Below are positions 30,927 through 39,131 of a DNA stretch of 64,000 nucleotides, in pieces. The notes under the pieces are model-generated. The model was not told the origin of the DNA, searched no databases, and worked only from the letters and a program-made list of their open reading frames with translations. Source of the DNA: Paraburkholderia sp. IMGN_8 (GTDB lineage Bacteria > Pseudomonadota > Gammaproteobacteria > Burkholderiales > Burkholderiaceae); the NCBI RefSeq assembly GCF_038050405.1, contig NZ_CP150901.1:3348001-3412000 (forward strand), in the 5' to 3' direction. Every line of letters starts with the position of its first letter. Position 1 is the first letter of the stretch. A program made the position numbers and the translations under genes.

Positions 30927-32699
30927 ATGACCGCTGCCAACGAGCGCCACGACGCGCCACCTTCACCCTCGTCCACCGCTTCCGCCATGAACGGACCCGG
31001 CAAACCGGCCATGCGCCTCATCATGGCGTTGCTCAGGCGCTCGCGCGGGTCCTTCGCGATTGCGCTCACCGCGTGCGTGCTGAACGGCATCGCGAGTGTG
31101 CTGCTCGTCGCGACGCTAAGCCGCGCGCTCTCGCAACCGGGCGCCGCCGATCTTTCGCTAGCGACGCGTTTTGCGTTATGCGCGGTGATTGCGCTCGTCA
31201 CGCGCGTCATCACCGGCGTGCTGTTCGCGCGCCTCTCGCAGGACACGATGGCGCAGTTGCGGGAGCACGTCGCGAAACGCGTCGCCGAGGCCGAACTGCG
31301 CGACGTCGAACGGATCGGCGCGGCGCCGGTGCAGTCCGTGCTGACCGACGACGCGACCAACGTGTCGATGCTGTTCTTCGCGCTGCCCAATCTCGTGATG
31401 CACGGTTCGATCGTGTTCGGCTGTCTCGGCTATCTGGCCTGGCTGTCATGGCCGGTCTGCCTGCTCGCGGTGGCGGCGATTCTGGTCGGCTCGATCGGCT
31501 ATCACGCGGGCGACAAGCGCGCGATCGCGTCGCTCGAAGATGCGGGCCGCTCGCAGGACAAACTCTTCGGCTATCTCGGCGCGCTGTTCACGGGCGCGAA
31601 AGAATTGAAGCTGCATCAGGCGCGCTCGCGTCAATTTGTCGATGGTCAGCTTGGCTCGGCGATCGGCGAGGTGCGCGACCATCGACGCCGCGCGTTCAGC
31701 GCGTATGCGGTCGGGGTCGGCTGGATCGTGTTCCTGTTCTATGTGTTTCTCGGCGTCGCCGCGTTCTGGCCCGCGCTCGGCGTGCGCGCCGATGCGCCCG
31801 CGGCGTCCGGCTATGTGGTGGTGTTCCTGTTCATGCTGCTGCCGCTCGACGGCCTGCTCAACAACGTGCCGACGCTGAACGCCGCGCGCGTATCGCTCGA
31901 TCGGATCGAAAAAGTGATGGGCGAATTCGGCGCGCTGCGCACCGCGCCGCCGCCCGACGAACACGCGTCGCATGAGCCGTACAGGACGCTCATACTGCGC
32001 AACGTCACGCACTCGTATTTCCACGAGCGCGACGAGCGGATGTTCCGCGTCGGGCCTGTGAACCTGACGTTCAGACCGGGCGAACTGGTGTTCATCGTCG
32101 GCGGCAACGGCAGCGGCAAGACGACGCTCGCGAAAGTGCTCACAGGTCTGTACGAACCGGAAGACGGCACTATCGAACTCGACGGCAAACCGATCGGCTT
32201 CGCCGAACGCGCCGCGTACCGGCAGCGCTTCACGGCTGTGTTCAACGATTTCCATCTGTTCGACGCATTGCTCGGTATCGTCGATCCGAACGACCCGTCG
32301 CGCGCGCAGGCCGACGCCCGCGCCAACGCGCTGGTTGCGAAACTCGCGCTCGATCACAAGGTGCAGGTGGTGAACGGTGCATTCTCGACGCGGGCGCTCT
32401 CCACCGGCCAGCGCAAACGTCTTGCGCTCGTCGTCGCCTATCTGGAGGACCGGCCGTTTTACCTGTTCGACGAATGGGCCGCGGATCAGGACCCGCAGTT
32501 CAAGGCGGTGTTCTATGAGCAACTGCTGCCGGAATTGCGCTCGCGCGGCAAGACGGTGCTGGTGATCAGCCACGACGATCGCTACTTCCATCTGGCGGAC
32601 CGGGTGCTGAAGCTGGATAACGGCAGTATCGTCAGCCAGACGTACGGTTCGGCGCAGGCCGTGCAAACCGAAGCAGTGGCTAACGGCACTGAGGGTTGA
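30927..32699 (+). CDS. orbE: Siderophore export ABC transporter (PvdE/OrbE family)
   Basis: A 590-residue half-transporter with its membrane domain first and ATPase domain second. Hydrophobic segments cover about residues 30-330. The nucleotide-binding domain then shows Walker A GGNGSGKTTLAK, signature LSTGQRKRLALV, Walker B FYLFDEWAADQDP and switch His VISHDD. The DEWAADQDP form is typical of the cyclic-peptide/pyoverdine exporter group that includes PvdE. It probably moves the siderophore or its precursor across the inner membrane. It is the only cluster gene on the plus strand, divergent from orbI, as in the ornibactin locus of B. cenocepacia. The start is set by the position of the OrbS promoter; ATG 30987 is an alternative. 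Confidence 0.92.
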   Translation: MTAANERHDAPPSPSSTASAMNGPGKPAMRLIMALLRRSRGSFAIALTACVLNGIASVLLVATLSRALSQPGAADLSLATRFALCAVIALVTRVITGVLFARLSQDTMAQLREHVAKRVAEAELRDVERIGAAPVQSVLTDDATNVSMLFFALPNLVMHGSIVFGCLGYLAWLSWPVCLLAVAAILVGSIGYHAGDKRAIASLEDAGRSQDKLFGYLGALFTGAKELKLHQARSRQFVDGQLGSAIGEVRDHRRRAFSAYAVGVGWIVFLFYVFLGVAAFWPALGVRADAPAASGYVVVFLFMLLPLDGLLNNVPTLNAARVSLDRIEKVMGEFGALRTAPPPDEHASHEPYRTLILRNVTHSYFHERDERMFRVGPVNLTFRPGELVFIVGGNGSGKTTLAKVLTGLYEPEDGTIELDGKPIGFAERAAYRQRFTAVFNDFHLFDALLGIVDPNDPSRAQADARANALVAKLALDHKVQVVNGAFSTRALSTGQRKRLALVVAYLEDRPFYLFDEWAADQDPQFKAVFYEQLLPELRSRGKTVLVISHDDRYFHLADRVLKLDNGSIVSQTYGSAQAVQTEAVANGTEG

Positions 32700-32709
32700 G
32701 ATCTGGCGA

Positions 32710-32747
32710 ATCGCACGCGAGAGCTTGAACATGCTCCTGCGTGCGAT
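32710..32747. terminator. Hairpin between converging orbE and orbB
   Basis: ATCGCACGC (32710-32718) pairs perfectly with GCGTGCGAT (32739-32747), with a further GAGC/GCTC pairing inside. It fills the 60-base gap between convergent genes and is probably a shared terminator, although there is no T run. Confidence 0.6.
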
Positions 32748-32759
32748 GCTGTTGCTCTA

Positions 32760-33863
32760 CTACTTCTTGATGACCGGCGCGGGCAGCGAAAGCAGCGTAT
32801 CGGTCATCGTGTCGGCGAGACGCAGCGCGGACATCGGTCCGCCGAAACCCCAGATATTCCGTTCAACGAGGCCGACGCGCCCCGCGCTGCGCGCCGGCAC
32901 GAAGCGCCAGATCGGCGAATCGAGTTTGGTGGCGAGCGGCACATCGCGCTCTGTCGCGCTGACGAACAACACCGTCAAGTCCGGTTTCTTCAACAGATCT
33001 TCCGAACTCACATAGGCCGTGCCTTCGCGCGTCGGCTCAGCTGGCCACAGATTGAGCCCAAGTGCGCGCGCGACGCCCGCTGCCGTACTGTTGCCGGTAA
33101 AAGCCCAGTAACGGTCGGGCAATCCCAGTTCCTGCAACCACGCAACCTGTTCGCCTCGACGGCCGGCTTGCGCGAGACGTTGCGCGTCGCGTGCAAAGCC
33201 CGCGTCGACTTTAGCTTCGACCGCGCGGGCCGCGTCCGCGCGCCCAGTCAGGCAGCCGATCGAGCGGAGAATCGTTCGCCCCCAATCGAGTTGCGTGACT
33301 TTGGCACCGTCTTCGGTAAAGTTGGGGCCGTACTTGAACAGCACCGTCGGCGCGATCCGCTCGAGCGCCGCGAAAATCGGCGCGTGCCGTAGCCCGACGC
33401 CCAGGATCAGATCGGGTTTGAGCGCCGCGATCGCTTCGAGACTCGGCTCCTGGCGCGTGCCGACGTCCGGCACCGACGCGAGCCGCGCGTTGTCATAACC
33501 GATCCACACCGGGTAGTACTCGGGGTCGGCCATGCCGACCGGCGTCATGCCGAGCGCGGCCAGGTCTTCGGCGAACATGAACTCGAGTACGACGATGCGC
33601 CTGGGCCGTGCGGGCAGCGAGGCGCTCGCTTGCGAGACGCTTTGATTGTCGGCAAGCGGCGTGCAGATCTGCCGCTCTTGTGTGATTGCGTTGGTCGCAC
33701 TGGTTGCGTTTGCAGCGCTGCCTTGCGCGAACGCGCAGGAGCTTGAGAGCAGCGCGCCCGCCACCGCAGCGGCCATGCAACGCTTTACGTGTTGGGTTTT
33801 TCTGGCGCGGCTCGTCAATGCGAGGCGGCCTGCAGCGCCGTCACCGTTTGCCCAGCTTTTCAC
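32760..33863 (-). CDS. orbB: Ferric-siderophore periplasmic binding protein OrbB
   Basis: A 367-residue FhuD/FatB-type binding protein that should carry the ferric siderophore from OrbA to the inner-membrane permease. The start is a GTG at 33863: GGAGG lies six bases upstream, and this start overlaps the end of orbD by 23 bases, which suggests translational coupling. The N-terminus has a long charged region, then a signal sequence ([18 protein letters not shown]). The mature part holds [21 protein letters not shown] and the ALKPDLILG block typical of cluster-A iron-siderophore binding proteins, and ends [15 protein letters not shown]. It is the last gene of the orbH-G-C-D-B run. Confidence 0.9.
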   Translation of the reverse strand: MKSWANGDGAAGRLALTSRARKTQHVKRCMAAAVAGALLSSSCAFAQGSAANATSATNAITQERQICTPLADNQSVSQASASLPARPRRIVVLEFMFAEDLAALGMTPVGMADPEYYPVWIGYDNARLASVPDVGTRQEPSLEAIAALKPDLILGVGLRHAPIFAALERIAPTVLFKYGPNFTEDGAKVTQLDWGRTILRSIGCLTGRADAARAVEAKVDAGFARDAQRLAQAGRRGEQVAWLQELGLPDRYWAFTGNSTAAGVARALGLNLWPAEPTREGTAYVSSEDLLKKPDLTVLFVSATERDVPLATKLDSPIWRFVPARSAGRVGLVERNIWGFGGPMSALRLADTMTDTLLSLPAPVIKK

Positions 33864-35949
33864 GTCGAGCCTCCATGATCAGCAGCGCGAGCAAATACGG
33901 CGCACCAATCAGCGCGGTCAGTACGCCGGCGGGAATCTCGCGCGGCGCGAGCAGCGTACGTGCCGCGATATCGGCCACCACCAGCACTAACGCGCCACAT
34001 GCAGCGGCAAGCCACAAACGCGTGCGGTGCGCACGCGCGCCGAGCATCGACGCCAGATGCGGCGCCATCAAGCCGATAAACCCGACCGGCCCGACCGCGG
34101 CCACCGCCGCGCACGCGGCAAGCGTCGCCACCGTCAGCACCAAAGGACGCAACACACTGATTGGCAACCCGAGCGCGGCGGCCTGGTCGTCGCCTAGCGC
34201 AAGCAGATCGAGCGGCCGGGCAAGCAGCGCAAATACGGGCAACGCGAGCACGCACCACGGCACGAGCGTCATGACTTCACCCCAGCTGCGCCCATACGTG
34301 CCACCGACCAGCCACACCACGAACCGCGCGGGCTGCACGCTTTGCTGCGTAATGAGCCATTGGGAAAGGGTCGTCCACAACGTGCCGATGACGATCCCGG
34401 TCAGCGCGACCGCGAGCGGCGCATAGCGATGCCTTCGATTGAGCAACAGCGTGAGCGCGAGCGTCACGCCACCGCCGGCGAGCGATGCAAGCGCTAACGT
34501 TGAATGTCCTGCTAGCGGCCAGACAACAAGCGCGGCTAAAGTTGCCAGCCCCGCGCCCTGAGTAACGCCGAGCACTTCCGGCCCGGCAAGCGGATTGCGC
34601 ACGATGCTCTGCATCAACACGCCGCTCGCGGCAAGCAACGCGCCCGCCAGCAATGCGCAGATGAGACGCGGCATACGCAAGTCGAGCAGCATCCGCGCGA
34701 GGTCGTCGCGCTGATCGAATACCGCCAGCCAGCGATGCAAACCGATCGTGGTCGGCCCAAACGATGCGCCCGCAAACACGATCACGATACCGGACATCAG
34801 CAGCACGGTTGCCGTCATTGGCCACGGCCACGCGTCGACTATCCGCACGAAGCGGGTCCCCGCTCGCACGGCAGGACGGTCCTGCCCGGCGTGCAATGCG
34901 CCCGACCACGCGGCGCCGCTGCGAATCATCGCGAGCATCAGCGGTGTGCCGACGAATGCGATCGCCACGCCGGTCGACAAGGTCGCATCGAGATCGAGCG
35001 CCTGCACGGCGCTATCGGTGACGAGCACCAACGCCGCGCCCACCAGGGCGGACAACGGCACAAGGGCCGCGAGGCGCGACGCCTTTGCGCCGCGCGCCTG
35101 GCGCAGCAGATTCGGCGCGATCAGTCCGACATACGACAGCGGCCCCGCCACGCTCACCGCGACGCTCGCGAAGCCAACCGCCACCACCATCGCTGCGAGC
35201 CGCGTCGCGTCGACACGCACGCCCGCTGCCGCGGCGGCATCGTCGCCGAGTGCCAGCGGATCGAGCGGCCGGATCACGAACGGCAACGCGGCGAGCGGCA
35301 ACACGAGCCAACCGGCGGCGATTTTCAGACCCGTCGCGCCGGGTTGATAAAGACTGCCGCTCGCCCACAGCGACACGCCGACGATGCTTTGCTCGAAGAA
35401 CGCGAGGATCAGCGTAGTCAGCGCGGAAAACAGCAGCATGCAGACGCTGCCGGCAAGCACGAGCCGCAATGGCGTCGCGCGCCAGCCGCCTGCCGCGGCG
35501 GCGACACATGCGGCAGCGGCGAGTCCGCACACGAACAGAAGCGGCACCGACGCAACGCCCGCGAGCGACGGCACCAGCATCGCGGCCAGCAAGCCGAGCT
35601 GCGCGCCGCCGGTGATACCGAGCAGGTCAGGCGAGGCTAGTGGATTGCAGGTCAACGATTGGAACAACGTCCCTGCGACTGCAAGACAGCCGCCTGCCAC
35701 CAGCGCCGCGAGTATGCGCGGCGCGCTCAGGTCGAACAGCAGAATCCCGGCGAGCTGGACGGCGTCGCTGCCTGCGGGCGCGGCGAGCCATGTGTTGACT
35801 CCGGGCGCGAGCCGCATCGCGGCCACCACCGCAATCAACGCTACGAGCGCTGCGCCGATCGTCCCTGCGCGGCTTTTTACGGGCGCGCGCCAGTTATCGT
35901 TTGCCGGCGCATGGCGGCGCAGGCGTTTGCGCGCGGCAAGAGTCGTCAT
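33841..35949 (-). CDS. orbD: Ferric-siderophore permease OrbD (FhuB-type, two fused halves)
   Basis: A 702-residue inner-membrane permease made of two homologous FecCD-type halves in one chain, as in FhuB. Each half carries the family GxxLAxxGxxxQ pattern ([40 protein letters not shown]) and a later cytoplasmic EAA-like loop with GLIAPNLLR or GLMAPHLAS. Many hydrophobic segments span the protein. A single fused permease removes the need for two separate permease genes. The ATG overlaps the orbC stop codon by four bases, and the gene runs into orbB, so the import genes form one tightly coupled unit. Confidence 0.93.
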   Translation of the reverse strand: MTTLAARKRLRRHAPANDNWRAPVKSRAGTIGAALVALIAVVAAMRLAPGVNTWLAAPAGSDAVQLAGILLFDLSAPRILAALVAGGCLAVAGTLFQSLTCNPLASPDLLGITGGAQLGLLAAMLVPSLAGVASVPLLFVCGLAAAACVAAAAGGWRATPLRLVLAGSVCMLLFSALTTLILAFFEQSIVGVSLWASGSLYQPGATGLKIAAGWLVLPLAALPFVIRPLDPLALGDDAAAAAGVRVDATRLAAMVVAVGFASVAVSVAGPLSYVGLIAPNLLRQARGAKASRLAALVPLSALVGAALVLVTDSAVQALDLDATLSTGVAIAFVGTPLMLAMIRSGAAWSGALHAGQDRPAVRAGTRFVRIVDAWPWPMTATVLLMSGIVIVFAGASFGPTTIGLHRWLAVFDQRDDLARMLLDLRMPRLICALLAGALLAASGVLMQSIVRNPLAGPEVLGVTQGAGLATLAALVVWPLAGHSTLALASLAGGGVTLALTLLLNRRHRYAPLAVALTGIVIGTLWTTLSQWLITQQSVQPARFVVWLVGGTYGRSWGEVMTLVPWCVLALPVFALLARPLDLLALGDDQAAALGLPISVLRPLVLTVATLAACAAVAAVGPVGFIGLMAPHLASMLGARAHRTRLWLAAACGALVLVVADIAARTLLAPREIPAGVLTALIGAPYLLALLIMEARREKLGKR

Positions 35950-36824
35950 GCGGCAAGGTCCTTGCTCGTGGCTGTCGCGTCGCTCAACGCTTCGTCGTCG
36001 AATTCAACGCTGGCTATGTCGGAAACGTCACCTTCGTAGGCGGGCACGCACATCGGCGCGCCCGTCTGTGGATGCGCGATCTTGATCATCGGCACGCAGA
36101 AGGTCTCGTTCAGGTGGCGCGGATCGAGCATTGCGTCGGGCGAACCGTGCGCGACGATCCGGCCCGAGCGCATCAGCACGATTTCATCGCTGTACGCGGC
36201 GGCCTGGTTCAGGTCGTGCAGCACCCACACGATCGTCAGACCACGCTCGCAATTCAGGCGCCGCAATTCACGCAGGATGTCCAGTTGATGATGAATGTCG
36301 AGGTACGTGGTCGGCTCGTCGAGCAGCACGATCGGCGCCTGCTGCGCGAGTGCCATCGCGATCCACGCACGCTGGCGTTCGCCGCCTGACAACGCTGCGA
36401 CGTCGCGCGCGGCGGCGTCGGCGAGACCGCTGGTGGCGAGTGCTTCTTCGATCGCCGCGTGATCGGCGCGCGACAATCCGCGCAGCCAGCCGCCATAGGC
36501 ATAGCGGCCATACGCGACCAACTCGCGCACGGTGAGACCGGACGGAATCTGGTTGAATTGCGCGAGCATGGTCAGCGTGCGCGCCAATGTGCGACGCCGG
36601 TATGAAGCGAGCGGCTTCCCGCCGACCTCAACGCTGCCGGAGAGCGCCGGCTGCAAACCGGCGAGCGCACGCAACAACGTGCTCTTGCCACAACCGTTCG
36701 GCCCGCACAACGCGGTGACGCGGCCCGCCGCGATCGTCAGATCGAGACCGTGAAGCACCACGTGATCGCGATAGCCGACCGTCAGCGAGTGCGCCGCGAG
36801 CGCCGCTCCCAGCATCTTCGTCAT
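35946..36824 (-). CDS. orbC: Ferric-siderophore ABC transporter ATPase OrbC
   Basis: A 292-residue FecE/FhuC-type ATPase that powers uptake through OrbD. Walker A GPNGCGKST lies at residues 41-49, with a Q-loop at AQFNQIPSGLTV, signature LSGGERQRAWIAMAL, Walker B IVLLDEPTTYLD and switch His in WVLHDLNQA. The C-terminal region is longer than usual, with an acidic tail after residue 260. The start overlaps the end of orbG by four bases and its stop overlaps the start of orbD by four. That compact coupling matches the ornibactin locus. Confidence 0.94.
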   Translation of the reverse strand: MTKMLGAALAAHSLTVGYRDHVVLHGLDLTIAAGRVTALCGPNGCGKSTLLRALAGLQPALSGSVEVGGKPLASYRRRTLARTLTMLAQFNQIPSGLTVRELVAYGRYAYGGWLRGLSRADHAAIEEALATSGLADAAARDVAALSGGERQRAWIAMALAQQAPIVLLDEPTTYLDIHHQLDILRELRRLNCERGLTIVWVLHDLNQAAAYSDEIVLMRSGRIVAHGSPDAMLDPRHLNETFCVPMIKIAHPQTGAPMCVPAYEGDVSDIASVEFDDEALSDATATSKDLAA

Positions 36825-37837
36825 TGGGCGCTCGTCCGCTCGGCGCCTTCGCTATAGCTCTGCGCCATCGCCACGACGACCTTGCGCGGCCCCTCGAAGG
36901 GATCGCGCGCGTGCGCGGTCAGCATGTTGTCGAGCATCAGCACGTCGCCCGTCAGCCACGGGAACACGACGCGCTGCTGATCCAGTACGTCGCGAATTTC
37001 CGCGAGCGCGTCCGCTTCGAGCGGCTCGCTGTCGCCGTAATAGACGTTGCGCGGCACGTTCTCGATCCCGACCGAGTCGATCAGCGCGTCCTGCATGTCT
37101 TCGTCGAGCGAGGACAGATGAAACAGATTCGCCTGGTTGAACCAGACCTGCTCGCCAGTGCGCGGATGGCGCGCGACAGCCTGGCAGCGCTCGCGCGTAC
37201 GCAGCAGCAGTTCGCCGTCTTCGCTGTCGCGCCATTCGCACTCGATGCCGCGCGTCCGGCAAATGCGCTCGACCACGCGCGGGTCGTCCGAGCCGAACGC
37301 CTGTTCCCAGGGCAGATCGAGCCCTTGTCCGAAGTTGCGCACGTAAAGCAGCTCGCGCTTCGCAAAGCGCTCGACCAACGCTGGATCGAGCGCACGGTAG
37401 ATCGCGCGGCTGTCGGCGATCGGCGTCGCGCCGCCCGAGCGAGCGGCGAGCGCGCAGTGGAACCAGATGCGCAACGGCCATTCGCGCGTGTAGGACTGTT
37501 CGTTATGCAAAGGAATGTACCGATGCGGCGGATACTCGGTTGACGTGTATACAGCGCCTTCGACCTGGCTGCGCGGCGTCGACGCGAATTCATAACCGAT
37601 CAGCGGGTGGCCGAACGACCCGGCAAAAGTTTGAAAGGCATCGATCGAGGCCACACGAAAGCCGGTGAACAACACTCCGCCGGCGCGTTCAAGCGAGTCA
37701 TCGACAATGGCATGCAGCAGCGGCGCCGCCTCTTCCAGTGAAATCTCCGCGCCCGCTCGCGGCGAGACGACAATCGGCAACCCCGGCTCGATCGATAGAT
37801 CCTCGAGCGTGGGCAGCGGCATCGAAAGCATGGTCAT
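36821..37837 (-). CDS. orbG: Fe(II)/2-oxoglutarate dioxygenase, aspartyl beta-hydroxylase OrbG (SyrP/TauD-like)
   Basis: A 338-residue TauD/TfdA-family dioxygenase. Iron ligands are visible as H111-N-E113 in IPLHNEQSYTREWP and a distal His in AHARDPF, followed by an Arg in the EGPRKVVVAMAQSY segment that would bind 2-oxoglutarate. In ornibactin-type loci this gene product is expected to hydroxylate the beta-carbon of Asp bound to the synthetase, creating a third iron ligand. The Asp code of OrbI module 2 fits this. The start at 37837 has AGAGG upstream. It lies between orbH and orbC and is probably cotranscribed with them from the orbH promoter. Confidence 0.88.
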   Translation of the reverse strand: MTMLSMPLPTLEDLSIEPGLPIVVSPRAGAEISLEEAAPLLHAIVDDSLERAGGVLFTGFRVASIDAFQTFAGSFGHPLIGYEFASTPRSQVEGAVYTSTEYPPHRYIPLHNEQSYTREWPLRIWFHCALAARSGGATPIADSRAIYRALDPALVERFAKRELLYVRNFGQGLDLPWEQAFGSDDPRVVERICRTRGIECEWRDSEDGELLLRTRERCQAVARHPRTGEQVWFNQANLFHLSSLDEDMQDALIDSVGIENVPRNVYYGDSEPLEADALAEIRDVLDQQRVVFPWLTGDVLMLDNMLTAHARDPFEGPRKVVVAMAQSYSEGAERTSAQ

Positions 37838-37891
37838 GCGAAATCCTCTTGCAGAAGCGGCGTTGCCCGGTGCTCGTCCGGGCTTGCCGGG

Positions 37892-38146
37892 TTACGATGC
37901 GCGCGCCTTCGATGCCTCGTCCATGTGACGACGCAGGCTGGCCGGACGCATGTCGGTCCACACGGTTTCGATATGCGCGAGGCAAACGGCCTTCGGGCCG
38001 CTCACGCCCACTTCGCGCCAACCGGCCGGCACCGCGCGAAACGTCGGCCAGATCGAGTACTGCCCTTCGTCGTTGATGACAACCGTGTAGACGAGGTCGT
38101 CCGCCTCGCCTGCTGCGGCCGAGGAAGCATGCTGTGCTTGCGTCAT
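37892..38146 (-). CDS. orbH: MbtH-like protein OrbH
   Basis: An 84-residue MbtH-family protein, a small partner that binds and activates adenylation domains of non-ribosomal synthetases. The family core is clear: VVINDEGQYSIWPTFRAVPAGWREVG followed by CLAHIETVWTDMRPASLR, with the conserved Trp residues and the NxExQxSxW pattern. A 15-residue Ala/Ser-rich extension precedes the core. It is the first gene of the orbH-G-C-D-B operon, about 110 bases downstream of an OrbS-type promoter. OrbI and OrbJ are its likely clients. Confidence 0.96.
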   Translation of the reverse strand: MTQAQHASSAAAGEADDLVYTVVINDEGQYSIWPTFRAVPAGWREVGVSGPKAVCLAHIETVWTDMRPASLRRHMDEASKARAS

Positions 38147-38255
38147 GATGAATGGCTCTTTCGATAAAATGGTCTGGATGCCTAATTAGGATCTCAGGGC
38201 AACGTCCCCAAGCGAGGGCGGCAACATCCAGCTATCGCACCGCCTCTATCCAGTT

Positions 38256-38280
38256 GACGTTTGGCGCGCGCGTTTTTTTA
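38256..38280 (-). promoter_or_regulatory. OrbS-type promoter of orbH operon
   Basis: On the minus strand: TAAA (38280-38277), 17 bases, CGTC (38259-38256). The TAA of the -35 element is also the orbS stop codon, so the promoter begins exactly where orbS ends. The spacing is identical to the orbI and orbE promoters. Confidence 0.8.
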
Positions 38281-38949
38281 CCGGCGACGGGCACGGCCGC
38301 CGCAGAACACAGGGCCGGCAACGCCGCGATTGCAGGCGTCGAGGCAATCGGCGCAATGCTTCTCGGCATCGCGCACCATGAAATGCACCAATGTTTGCGA
38401 AACGTCGAGCGCGCGCGCCGTGCTTTGCAGCGTTTCCTCGCGCAGCCGCACCATTTCGAACGCGGCGCGGCTTCGTGGCGGCAGTTGGTCGAGCGCGTTG
38501 TAGACATGACGCAGCGTGTCGCGCACGAGCAGCGCCGCTTCGGGCGACGGCTCCGGCGACGGCACGTCGAGGCCATCGTCTTCGTCTGCGTGATAGGTGT
38601 TTTCCAGGCTCTGGCGGCGAAACGTATCGATCGATGCATTGCGCACCATGCGGGTCACATAGGCCACGGGCTGCCGCACGGCGTCCTGATCAGGGAAATC
38701 GACCAGCTTGATAAAGACGTCGTGGACCACGTCTTCCGCCAGACTCGGGCAGCCGACAAAACCACGCGCCAGATTGACGAGCATCGGCCGGTTGGCGATC
38801 AGCACTTCGAGCAGCGTGCCGTTCTCCCAGTCGACGGAGCGGGAACGGCTGCCCACACGTGGCGAAGGCGGCGGGCACGCAGCGCCAGGGCGGAAAACAG
38901 ACATCGGTATCGCTGTTGAAGCCTCCCGCCGGATGAGCACCTCGGCCAT
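38278..38949 (-). CDS. orbS: Iron-starvation ECF sigma factor OrbS (PvdS family)
   Basis: A 223-residue extracytoplasmic-function sigma factor. Region 2 is seen in LVNLARGFVGCPSLAEDVVHDVFIKLVDFPDQD and RQPVAYVTRMVRNASIDTFRRQ. Region 4 is LDQLPPRSRAAFEMVRLREETLQSTARALDVSQTLVHFMVRDA. A 45-residue N-terminal extension and a Cys-rich C-terminal tail (HCADCLDAC, then a fourth Cys) go beyond the core; in OrbS-type factors this tail has been linked to iron sensing. It directs transcription of siderophore genes from TAAA-N17-CGTC promoters, three of which are present here. The start at 38949 has GGAG seven bases upstream. No anti-sigma factor gene adjoins it; a Fur box lies upstream instead. Confidence 0.93.
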   Translation of the reverse strand: MAEVLIRREASTAIPMSVFRPGAACPPPSPRVGSRSRSVDWENGTLLEVLIANRPMLVNLARGFVGCPSLAEDVVHDVFIKLVDFPDQDAVRQPVAYVTRMVRNASIDTFRRQSLENTYHADEDDGLDVPSPEPSPEAALLVRDTLRHVYNALDQLPPRSRAAFEMVRLREETLQSTARALDVSQTLVHFMVRDAEKHCADCLDACNRGVAGPVFCGGRARRR

Positions 38950-38993
38950 AGATTCGCTCCGTTTATTTCAGGACAGGGCGCCAATCTATCGTA

Positions 38994-39012
38994 AACGCGA
39001 ATCATTCTCAAT
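38994..39012 (-). promoter_or_regulatory. Fur box upstream of orbS
   Basis: AACGCGAATCATTCTCAAT, close to the Fur-box form of beta-proteobacteria, lies 45-63 bases before the orbS ATG. It is where a Fur-repressed sigma-70 promoter for the sigma-factor gene would be expected. Confidence 0.7.
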
Positions 39013-39100
39013 CATGACTCAGAATAACCTTACAACTTCGAATGTTTTGTCTGATTAATCGGCGGGCGGGCCGGCTCATCACAGATGATCGTTGTCGAAA

Positions 39101-39131
39101 TTCACTCAACGTTGAACCGTGTTCACTCAAC
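39101..39131. repeat. Direct repeat TTCACTCAAC, two copies 21 bases apart
   Basis: Identical 10-mers at 39101-39110 and 39122-39131. The second copy covers the stop codon of the LysR gene. A period of two helical turns would suit a DNA-binding protein, but it could also be a short duplication at a rearrangement border between the siderophore locus and the next gene group. Confidence 0.4.
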
